The notes under the pieces were generated by a model. It did no database searches. It was not told the origin of the DNA and saw nothing but the letters and a program-made list of their open reading frames with translations. From Methanobacteriota archaeon (lineage in GTDB: Archaea > Thermoplasmatota > JASEFT01 > JAUWIS01), in NCBI GenBank assembly GCA_030605245.1, contig JAUWIS010000064.1, positions 1 to 5,615 of the forward strand: a DNA stretch of 5,615 bases, in the 5' to 3' direction. Below, piece after piece: positions 1 through 5,331 of this stretch (position 1 is the stretch's first letter; every line of letters begins with the position of its first letter). The translations under genes were made by a program, and so were the position numbers.

Positions 1-931
1 CCCATGAAGTTGGGCAGGCAATATGTGGCGCATTACCTGCTCTCTCAGGTGTTGGGCATTTGAAAACATGGGAAACAATTTTTTTATCGGATATTTCTGA
101 AAAAACAATACCGGTACCCTGCAGGTTCCATATAAACTGTGAAGTTTTTTCTACCCATTCCATAGTCGTCCATTTTTCAGGTCTTTCTTTGACATATTCA
201 TCAAATACCATGTTGCCAAGTTTTTCTGCAGATTTCATCACAATCTCAGATGCAGGTTTTTTATCAATGTGTTTAAAAACCGAGTCTGTTATGCACAAAA
301 TTGTAAAATCCGATACCTTTGCAGGAACAGTATCTGATGCCTGTTTTACAGGCATATCAAGTTTGACTGAGGCGGACTCAAACATTTCCTTCATTTTTTC
401 CCGGATGTTTTCTTTTTGATTAACAAGGAATGTAAAATCACATTTTTCTTTATTAGCAGCAGTTGTGTTTTTCATTATTACTTCTCCTTCAGGGAAAACC
501 TTTCTCCATAACCCTCTGCCGAAGCCGTATGAAAAAGGACATATAATATCGGGTGCAGACGTAGCCCTGTAAATTGTTGGGCATTTGAACACAGAGGATT
601 CAATTTTGTCATCCAATATCTCTGTGAATGTGATTCCTGCGCCCATTTGCTTGAATACATTTTCATTTACAGAGTCAGCCCATTCCCTGGTTGTTGTAAT
701 TTTTTCTTTGATATATTCATCAAATATTTTGCTCCCCAACTCTTCCGCAGATCTCATTAAGATTTCTGATGCGGTTTTTTTATCAACATCCTCCAGGATA
801 GTTTCTGTTAACATTAGGATATTGTAATCCGCGATTTTCTGGCATAACAACAAATCCTTTTTTGGTTTTGTCATCCACACTGTCTTGTCCCCGGATTTCA
901 TTTCCCTTAAAGCATCATTCGTGTTACTCAC
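1..931 (-). CDS. Tandem-duplicated cysteine-motif sensor-like protein (V4R / ATC-hydrolase-like), 3' end outside window
   Basis: One frame stays open for 310 codons from a GTG at 931 to base 1 with no stop, so the gene is partial at its C-terminus. The protein contains two copies of one domain, residues about 32-170 and 205-310+, with about half of aligned residues identical. Each copy has an N-terminal helical part (KxASEIxMxSAExLG, then FDEYxKE), a G-x-G-I-x-F strand, and VFKCP followed 14 residues after the Cys by a second CP (Cys117/131 and Cys292/306). Copy 1 then has GFGRG and ends in KCDFTF (Cys164). This layout resembles the V4R (4-vinyl reductase) small-molecule sensor domain and also the L-2-amino-thiazoline-4-carboxylate hydrolase-like family; I cannot choose between them. 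There is no signal peptide or membrane segment, so it is probably cytosolic. The start overlaps the preceding gene by 8 nt. An in-frame ATG at 901 is an alternative start. Ligand and function are unknown. Confidence 0.85.
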   Translation of the reverse strand, partial: MSNTNDALREMKSGDKTVWMTKPKKDLLLCQKIADYNILMLTETILEDVDKKTASEILMRSAEELGSKIFDEYIKEKITTTREWADSVNENVFKQMGAGITFTEILDDKIESSVFKCPTIYRATSAPDIICPFSYGFGRGLWRKVFPEGEVIMKNTTAANKEKCDFTFLVNQKENIREKMKEMFESASVKLDMPVKQASDTVPAKVSDFTILCITDSVFKHIDKKPASEIVMKSAEKLGNMVFDEYVKERPEKWTTMEWVEKTSQFIWNLQGTGIVFSEISDKKIVSHVFKCPTPERAGNAPHIACPTSW

Positions 932-1493
932 CCCCTAACTCTACTGTGTTGTCACATACCATCTTCAGCATTGATGAAATCTTTTCAGATGTCTGCTCGC
1001 TCACGGATAGTATAAATGAGTAAATCTCCTTTCCGGATAAATTATTAACAAGCACATGTATAAACTCTGACAATATATTTTCATTGTTGTAAACCGCCAG
1101 GGCATTTATTGAATCAAAAAGTACAAACTTGTTGGCTGATTTCACCTTTTTCAGCTGCACCTCTGTTTTTGTCATCATCATCTCCAGCATTGTAGGACTT
1201 TCCACAAAAATCACATTACCTGATGGTGGTGGCACACCCTCTACCATATAGGATACAGCATCCACAAAAAACACATCATCAAGATTAATTTCAGAACCAA
1301 GCCTGGACATTATTGCCTTACTGGGCCTGGTTGCTGAAACATACACACCGCCCATGCCCTTTTTTGTAACTAGATAACTCATTATGCCTTGGATACTCTT
1401 AAAATAGTTATTTACTGCCGGCAGAATCAGGTTTGTCTCATACCTGTTTATATCTTTAAGTTTTTGAACTATTTCTTTATCAACATCAGCCAC
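924..1493 (-). CDS. P-loop-less KaiC/RAD55-like protein (probable pseudo-ATPase)
   Basis: This 189-residue protein looks like a shortened relative of the upstream KaiC-like ATPase. The segment GVYVSATRPSKAIMSRL (about 50-65) aligns with VFISVTEPSSKVITNL of the neighbour, FVLFDSI (123-129) is a Walker B-like strand with Asp127, and CDNTVEL (180-186) matches the closing strand of RecA-like folds. The N-terminal region that would hold Walker A is a charged helix with no GxxGxGKT, and the neighbour's catalytic-type Glu64 is Arg56 here. ATP hydrolysis is therefore unlikely. Archaea carry many such small proteins, often annotated as DUF835-like or hypothetical; a role as partner or regulator of the true ATPase is inference. 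I chose GTG at 1493 because a GGGGTG lies 6 nt upstream and it gives an 8-nt overlap with the ATPase stop. A GTG at 1502 would add three residues but has no room for a ribosome binding site. Confidence 0.85.
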   Translation of the reverse strand: MADVDKEIVQKLKDINRYETNLILPAVNNYFKSIQGIMSYLVTKKGMGGVYVSATRPSKAIMSRLGSEINLDDVFFVDAVSYMVEGVPPPSGNVIFVESPTMLEMMMTKTEVQLKKVKSANKFVLFDSINALAVYNNENILSEFIHVLVNNLSGKEIYSFILSVSEQTSEKISSMLKMVCDNTVELGGE

Positions 1494-2250
1494 TTTCTGC
1501 ACCCCACTTTAGTAATGGTACCAGCACAACACCGTTTGGTGTCAGATCAAGAATATACTTTGCAAGAGAATGCATTGTTCCCCTCATCTTCACTACATGA
1601 AGTGTTCTTAGCATATACCCTTTTCTCTCTATCGCACCCAGGAGTATGATACCATCTGCTATTGCCTCCTCAACACCGTACGCAGAATAGGTCACACCAG
1701 GTGTCATACCCCATGCACCTGTTGGAGCTACCTCTGAAATAAGCAGTGATGTGCATCCTGCATCGGATAATGTCTTTCCAAGATTGAATACGAACTCCCT
1801 TATCCTGACCCTTGATTCAAGCTGATGAGCTATTGCTGTAATAGAGTCAATGACAAGACGTTTCACCTTCAGTTTTTTCACAATGTCCTCCATTATATTT
1901 ATAAGAGGATCAATCTCCTGGATCTTGTAATCCTTTTTTTCCATACCAAGACGCGCATACAATGAAACCATGTCAAGAAGATAAAGTCTTTCTTTTTTTA
2001 TCAAATTCTCATCAAAAAACTCAAAACCGCGCAGGTTTGTTATAACCTTTGATGATGGTTCTGTTACAGAAATAAACACGGAGTTTTCGTCCATTTTTGC
2101 GCCATTGACAAGAAACTCCATTCCCAGTGTGGTTTTACCTGAACCGCATGGGCCTGATAGTAATACGGTGTTTCCTCTTGGAATTCCACCACCGAGTATG
2201 TTATCCAGTCCTTCTATCCCGGTTTTACATTTAGATCTTACTACAACCAT
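1486..2250 (-). CDS. KaiC/GvpD/RAD55-family RecA-like ATPase
   Basis: A 254-residue single-domain KaiC-like ATPase, the usual length for archaeal one-domain members. It opens with the family signature TGIEGLDNILGGGIPRG (10-26). Walker A is GPCGSGKTT (33-41), Glu64 in SVTEP sits at the catalytic glutamate position (KaiC usually has two glutamates, here one), and Walker B is RLVIDSI (131-137). A long loop SEVAPTGAWGMTPGVTYSAYGVEEAIADGI (172-201) and the C-terminal VKMRGTMHS (220-228) also match the family. Such proteins bind ATP, oligomerise and serve in signalling or regulation in archaea; the target here is not visible. The reading frame extends upstream to a TTG at 2265, but AAGGAG at 2262-2257 is a good ribosome binding site 6 nt before ATG 2250, so I start there. 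It is the first gene of a three-gene overlapping set and lies behind a hairpin-rich leader. Confidence 0.93.
   Translation of the reverse strand: MVVVRSKCKTGIEGLDNILGGGIPRGNTVLLSGPCGSGKTTLGMEFLVNGAKMDENSVFISVTEPSSKVITNLRGFEFFDENLIKKERLYLLDMVSLYARLGMEKKDYKIQEIDPLINIMEDIVKKLKVKRLVIDSITAIAHQLESRVRIREFVFNLGKTLSDAGCTSLLISEVAPTGAWGMTPGVTYSAYGVEEAIADGIILLGAIERKGYMLRTLHVVKMRGTMHSLAKYILDLTPNGVVLVPLLKWGAESG
1500..1505 (-). promoter_or_regulatory. Ribosome binding site of the P-loop-less KaiC-like gene
   Basis: GGGGTG lies 6 nt before GTG 1493, inside the coding sequence of the ATPase gene. It shares the GGTG core of the archaeal Shine-Dalgarno consensus and decides the start in favour of 1493 over GTG 1502. 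Confidence 0.55.
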
Positions 2251-2256
2251 TCTTCT

Positions 2257-2262
2257 CTCCTT
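2257..2262 (-). promoter_or_regulatory. Ribosome binding site of the KaiC-like ATPase gene
   Basis: AAGGAG with a 6-nt spacer to ATG 2250. Because this purine tract would be coding if translation began at the in-frame TTG 2265, it argues for ATG 2250 as the true start. Confidence 0.7.
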
Positions 2263-2290
2263 CAATTTATAATAATGAATGTTATTATTA

Positions 2291-2299
2291 ATATTAAAA
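2291..2299 (-). promoter_or_regulatory. Possible TATA box for the KaiC-like cassette
   Basis: On the minus strand this AT-only stretch reads TTTTAATAT. A start about 26 nt downstream, near 2269, would give a leader of about 19 nt that includes the ribosome binding site at 2262-2257. The whole stretch from 2265 to 2300 is AT-rich, so other placements are possible. This promoter lies between the hairpin cluster and the gene, so transcription could begin downstream of the hairpins. Confidence 0.35.
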
Positions 2300-2315
2300 T
2301 GTGTTGATTACAGCC

Positions 2316-2370
2316 TTTTTCTTTTCTCTAAGAGAGAAAAGAAAAATGTCTGGCGAAAAAGAAAAGAGAG
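2316..2370. repeat. Homopyrimidine/homopurine inverted repeat plus purine mirror repeat
   Basis: TTTTTCTTTTCTCT (2316-2329) and its exact complement AGAGAAAAGAAAAA (2333-2346) form a perfect 14-bp hairpin with a 3-nt loop. After a 9-nt spacer, AAAAAGAAAAGAGAG (2356-2370) is the exact mirror image of 2332-2346. A pyrimidine arm, a purine arm and a mirrored purine arm on one strand is the arrangement that could fold into a purine-purine-pyrimidine triplex or H-DNA; that folding is inference. It could also be a by-product of low-complexity sequence. Confidence 0.8.
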
Positions 2371-2394
2371 GAGGGATTGCGTTAGCAATCCCTC
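2356..2394 (-). terminator. GC hairpin followed by T-rich tract (terminator-like)
   Basis: GAGGGATTGC (2371-2380) and GCAATCCCTC (2385-2394) are perfect 10-bp arms with a 4-nt loop. Read on the minus strand, the hairpin is followed at once by a 15-nt all-pyrimidine tract ending in five T (2370-2356), the form of an intrinsic terminator. It lies about 170 nt downstream of the LTD-protein stop, so it could end that transcript or limit read-through into the KaiC-like cassette. Archaea mainly use oligo-T, with hairpins optional, so the function is inferred. Confidence 0.5.
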
Positions 2395-2396
2395 AA

Positions 2397-2466
2397 TTTT
2401 CTTTCTTCGACCCCAGGGCATTCTTTCTTTTCCCAAAAGAAAGAAGGCGCTGGGCGGGAAAGAAAA
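2397..2466. repeat. Extended 70-nt stem-loop built from nested and mirrored purine/pyrimidine arms
   Basis: The core is TTCTTTCTTTT (2421-2431) pairing with AAAAGAAAGAA (2435-2445) around a CCC loop. Outside it, GC (2418-2419) pairs with GC (2447-2448), CCCAG (2412-2416) pairs with CTGGG (2450-2454), and TTTTCTTTC (2397-2405) pairs with GAAAGAAAA (2458-2466). These make one long imperfect stem of about 27 bp. The outer pyrimidine arm is also an exact mirror of the inner one (2397-2407 against 2421-2431). It resembles small palindromic extragenic elements; I do not recognise a named family. Confidence 0.75.
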
Positions 2467-2495
2467 GAGAATGGCGGTTGCCTATGGCAACCGCC
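2459..2495 (-). terminator. Second GC hairpin followed by T-rich tract (terminator-like)
   Basis: GGCGGTTGCC (2473-2482) and GGCAACCGCC (2486-2495) are perfect 10-bp arms with a 3-nt loop. On the minus strand it is followed by ATTCTCTTTTCTTT (2472-2459), again the hairpin-plus-pyrimidine form. This and the 2356-2394 copy share AAAGAAAAGAGA (2358-2369 and 2459-2470), about 101 nt apart, so the region is built of two related units. It lies about 70 nt downstream of the LTD-protein stop. Confidence 0.5.
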
Positions 2496-2503
2496 TATGT
2501 GAC

Positions 2504-2526
2504 GGAAAACGCTCTTAGCGTTTTCC
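2504..2526. repeat. Perfect 10-bp inverted repeat
   Basis: GGAAAACGCT (2504-2513) and AGCGTTTTCC (2517-2526) flank a 3-nt loop. It is the fifth hairpin, counting upward, in the 2316-2558 cluster and lies about 35 nt past the LTD-protein stop. It has no T-tract of its own on the minus strand. Confidence 0.75.
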
Positions 2527-2537
2527 TAGCATGTTAC

Positions 2538-2558
2538 GGAATTTCCGGAGCAAATTCC
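2538..2558. repeat. 7-bp inverted repeat just after the LTD-protein gene
   Basis: GGAATTT (2538-2544) and AAATTCC (2552-2558) flank a 7-nt loop; a competing small hairpin CGGAA-T-TTCCG (2537-2547) overlaps it. It begins 3 nt after the stop codon at 2562 and is the first structure met by a transcript leaving that gene. It is the weakest member of the cluster. Confidence 0.5.
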
Positions 2559-2561
2559 TAA

Positions 2562-4085
2562 TTATGAGACCTTTATCTTTGTTAATAGGGTTGCGGTGTC
2601 AAACACAATTGAGTATTTAGAAGACTTTGCGATTATTATGGCTATGTTCTGTGCGCTATGACTCGCAGTTGCTGGTATTGTAACATTCACCTCAAGACGT
2701 AGATAGGTTTCGTTAACATAGTTAGATAGATTAATCGCGGACAGGTTTGCCTCAATTGTTCCATTAGCATGCTTTGTATAATTCGTTCCACCAGACAAAT
2801 AAATGATATTCACATTCCATCCTGATACATTAGATATTGTTATCGTGTCATTAATGTTCCCGTTGTTCATCACTGTAATATTAAATGAAGCATTTTTGCC
2901 TGCAACACAACTAATGTTGCATCTGTCAGGTCCAATTGAAATCAGATTACCAAGACTTGGATTAGAAAAGTCAGAGATACTGTTTCTTCTGCCGAGAGTG
3001 CCATTCTTACTTTTAGTTTGACTTTGGGCCCATGTAGATATCCAAGGATTTAGTCGCTCTATTGTCTCACCATTTCCATCACCACCAAGAGAAGAAACAT
3101 ATTCTACATTGTCTATGATTTCATGATATCTATTTTTTAGAGTAAGAGTATCTTCACCATTATTTAACGATCTATCCGCAATCTTGTTCATTCTATTACC
3201 AGTGGTAAGATTACGTTGTTCTAACCATATTGCATCTGGGTTGTATGTATAATTTTCTTTAACAGATTTTTTATGATAACCTGAAGGTATTATTGCAAAT
3301 TGATTTGAAGGTAAAATAGTGCCCCATACACCATCTGCATCATTCCAATCTGTCAATTTTGCCCATTTCATTGTAGAAACATCACCATAATGCCCGATTA
3401 TCCATCCACTAACATTTATAGCCATGTTTGTAGGATTGTATAATTCAACCCATTCATTCTCCTCATCTGTTAGGGGCGGGGTTGGCGGATCATACATTAT
3501 CTCATTAATCACAATCTTCTCATTTATCTTTCCGCCATCAAAAAGACGAACTGTGAGTTTTGCGCTTGTGTAATTGTTATTTATCGGATTATACACTGCT
3601 ACAATCCTCTTGTACATCCCAACATTTTTTGCATTTGTGTAATCTGCGCCCCAGCAGATTTTTGTTTCATTTCCTATTATCTGAAATGATATGTTAAAAT
3701 TTTTTCCAGTTGAAAGACCAAGAAGGATTCTTGCCTTGGAATATGTTATCTTTCCCATTCCAAGTATTTTGCTCATGCTGAGAACACCATAAGAATTTTT
3801 GTCTTTTGCAAAACCAAGGGATGTCATGTTTGTGTCTATGTCTGGTGCATCTTCTTTATAATATGCAGGATAGAGTTCCCAGTTTGTTTTACTGTTATTA
3901 TTGTCCAGACACCCGGGATTGCCTATCAGCACCTCAGAGACTCTCATCGCCTCCTCCTGATTATAATTTACTATTGGTGGGCGGGTCCAGATGTTTACTA
4001 AAGAATAAAATGTGGCAACAATTATTAGGAAAACAGTGAACATAATGACGAACTCAACAATCCTTGATATGCCTCTGTTATTCAT
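2562..4085 (-). CDS. Pilin-like secreted protein with lamin-tail domain (LTD) and C-terminal NEW3/CARDB-like domain
   Basis: A 507-residue exported protein. The N-terminus MNNRG then ISRIVE and a hydrophobic helix (about 9-30) resembles archaeal class III (prepilin-type) signals, with likely cleavage after Gly5; a plain signal anchor is the alternative. Residues about 40-145, with AMRVSEVLIGNPG, NWELYP and LSMSKI, match the globular part often seen in archaeal pilin-like proteins. The LTD domain runs about 190-347: VINEIMYDP, EWVELYN, GWII, LNNGEDTLTLKN and VEYV are its hallmark strands. The end (about 383-490) is a beta domain with FNITVMNNGNINDTI, NEW3/CARDB-like. About 20 N-x-S/T sequons suggest heavy N-glycosylation. 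The frame continues 33 codons upstream to 4184, but the TATA box at 4112-4119 excludes that start. ATG 4091 is a close alternative. A role in the cell surface or adhesion is inference. Confidence 0.88.
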   Translation of the reverse strand: MNNRGISRIVEFVIMFTVFLIIVATFYSLVNIWTRPPIVNYNQEEAMRVSEVLIGNPGCLDNNNSKTNWELYPAYYKEDAPDIDTNMTSLGFAKDKNSYGVLSMSKILGMGKITYSKARILLGLSTGKNFNISFQIIGNETKICWGADYTNAKNVGMYKRIVAVYNPINNNYTSAKLTVRLFDGGKINEKIVINEIMYDPPTPPLTDEENEWVELYNPTNMAINVSGWIIGHYGDVSTMKWAKLTDWNDADGVWGTILPSNQFAIIPSGYHKKSVKENYTYNPDAIWLEQRNLTTGNRMNKIADRSLNNGEDTLTLKNRYHEIIDNVEYVSSLGGDGNGETIERLNPWISTWAQSQTKSKNGTLGRRNSISDFSNPSLGNLISIGPDRCNISCVAGKNASFNITVMNNGNINDTITISNVSGWNVNIIYLSGGTNYTKHANGTIEANLSAINLSNYVNETYLRLEVNVTIPATASHSAQNIAIIIAKSSKYSIVFDTATLLTKIKVS

Positions 4086-4111
4086 TCGCATAATCTCAAA
4101 TAGTGTAGAGA

Positions 4112-4119
4112 TTATATAA
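4112..4119 (-). promoter_or_regulatory. TATA box of the LTD-protein gene (leaderless start likely)
   Basis: TTATATAA centred 24-30 nt before the candidate starts ATG 4091 and ATG 4085. The archaeal TATA-to-start distance of about 26 nt puts transcription initiation at about 4090-4088, on top of the start codons, so the mRNA is probably leaderless; no convincing ribosome binding site precedes either ATG. Confidence 0.7.
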
Positions 4120-4160
4120 GGTTTAAGGTGTAAGGGATTGGTGAGAGTTAGAGCAGATGG

Positions 4161-4171
4161 AAAAAACAAAA
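4161..4171 (-). terminator. Oligo-T terminator after the glycosyltransferase gene
   Basis: On the minus strand this reads TTTTGTTTTTT, about 40 nt after the glycosyltransferase stop and about 40 nt before the TATA box of the next gene. Oligo-T tracts without a hairpin are the normal archaeal termination signal, and the position between two transcription units fits. Confidence 0.55.
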
Positions 4172-4212
4172 CAAGTTCATTCACTTTTCCAATAAAAGGA
4201 GGAATTCTCTAA

Positions 4213-5331
4213 CTACTTGCTCGCCCCTGTCCTAACTGCTTCCTCATAAACTTTTTCAATTTTCTGAATTACCTTGTCCCAGGAAAATTTTTCCTCAACC
4301 TTTTTCCTTCCTGAATCACCCATTCTTTTTCTCATTTCTTTGTTTGAGAGCAGGAGATTGATTTTTTCACTGAGTATTTTTTCATCCATAGGCGGAACAA
4401 GAACACCTTCAACATTATCTGTTATCACTTCCCTGACACCGGGTATGTCTGAAACAATAACAGGTTTACCACAGCTCATTGCCTCAGCTATAACAAGACC
4501 AAAAGATTCAAGACGCATGATTGATGGTAAAACAAAAACATCAGATGCAGCATAGTATTTTGGAAGCTCAGTAGAAGATACTTTACCTGTAAAAATGATT
4601 TTATCCTTTAAACCAATGTTTTCTGCAAGATTTTTAAGCTCATTTTTTATCTCACCTTCACCTACAATTAGATATTTTGCATCAACATTTTTTGCAGACT
4701 TTATCAGATACTCCAAACCTTTATGCTCAACAAGACGCCCTACGAAAAGAACAGCATTACCGTTTAAATCATATTTTTTCCTGATATTGTTACCGTCTAT
4801 TTTGGGGTTAAACTCGTTGATGTCAACAGCGCTTGGTATCACAACCGGTTCATGTGTCCACATAGCCCTTGATGTCGCAGCATATGTTTTTGTTGAGACA
4901 ATGATTCTGTCAGCATTTTTCAGTGTGTAGGAACCAAATGTTTTTGTGTACATCCATGAAACAAACCTGCCAAAGAAGGATGGTATTTCAGGGTCGCAGT
5001 GATATGTTAAAACAAATGGTGTTTTGTTTTTTTTACCTATCCTTGCAGCAAGATATGAATGAAAAGGCGGTGGGGAATGAGCATGAATAACATCATAATC
5101 AGATATTTTCATTGAGGGTGCTACAGGCGTTTTAAACAGTGTGAACAAAGGTTTTATTCTGGCAACATTTACTCCTTCTATGCTTTCATTTTCCTTTGTA
5201 TCTGGAAGCAGTGTTGTGTAAACAGTAACATCATGTCCTTTTTTCATCAGGAATTTTGATAATGTCAGAACATAGGATTCAATACCACCTATATGTGGAT
5301 AAAAATATGGTGTAACCTGTGCTATCCGCAT
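4213..5331 (-). CDS. GT4-family glycosyltransferase (GT-B fold)
   Basis: A 372-residue retaining glycosyltransferase of normal GT4 length, expected to move a sugar from a nucleotide donor to a lipid or glycan acceptor at the inner membrane face. The N-terminal domain starts MRIAQVTPYFYPHIGGIES, with the GG donor/acceptor loop at 15-16, and has DVIHAHSPPP (80-89). The C-terminal donor domain has IPSAVD (165-170), FVGRLVEHKG (196-205), the LIVGEGE strand (221-227), and ESFGLVIAE (275-283), the EX7E motif with Glu275 and Glu283, followed by MSCGKPVIVSDIPGVREVI. No transmembrane segment is present. It resembles PimA-like mannosyl/glucosyl transferases, but donor and acceptor cannot be read from sequence. 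AAAGGTG lies 5 nt before ATG 5331, and the start overlaps the upstream nucleotidyltransferase gene by 10 nt, so the two are co-transcribed and probably translationally coupled. Confidence 0.93.
   Translation of the reverse strand: MRIAQVTPYFYPHIGGIESYVLTLSKFLMKKGHDVTVYTTLLPDTKENESIEGVNVARIKPLFTLFKTPVAPSMKISDYDVIHAHSPPPFHSYLAARIGKKNKTPFVLTYHCDPEIPSFFGRFVSWMYTKTFGSYTLKNADRIIVSTKTYAATSRAMWTHEPVVIPSAVDINEFNPKIDGNNIRKKYDLNGNAVLFVGRLVEHKGLEYLIKSAKNVDAKYLIVGEGEIKNELKNLAENIGLKDKIIFTGKVSSTELPKYYAASDVFVLPSIMRLESFGLVIAEAMSCGKPVIVSDIPGVREVITDNVEGVLVPPMDEKILSEKINLLLSNKEMRKRMGDSGRKKVEEKFSWDKVIQKIEKVYEEAVRTGASK

Noticed and set aside
60..827. Plus-strand open frames at 60-419 and 585-827 and a minus-strand frame at 478-666
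   Set aside because: All lie over the continuous minus-strand frame of the tandem-domain protein. The two plus-strand frames look alike only because the real gene is internally duplicated, and none has a ribosome binding site or recognisable domain.
2251..2265. TTG start for the KaiC-like ATPase
   Set aside because: The AAGGAG ribosome binding site lies within the extra codons and is correctly spaced for ATG 2250.
2316..2558. CRISPR array
   Set aside because: Repeats are not identical, there are only two related units, and the spacing and internal hairpins do not fit repeat-spacer structure; no cas genes are nearby.
2279..2561. Plus-strand open frames of 79 and 86 codons in the intergenic region
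   Set aside because: They run through perfect inverted repeats and consist of low-complexity Lys/Arg/Glu-rich sequence produced by purine tracts. They overlap each other in different frames, with no ribosome binding site.
4086..4184. N-terminal extension of the LTD protein to 4184
   Set aside because: It would place the TATA box and the oligo-T terminator inside coding sequence and bury the pilin-like N-terminus 33 residues into the protein.
2803..4930. Plus-strand open frames over the LTD and glycosyltransferase genes
   Set aside because: They are antisense shadows of well-supported minus-strand genes and show no domain signature.
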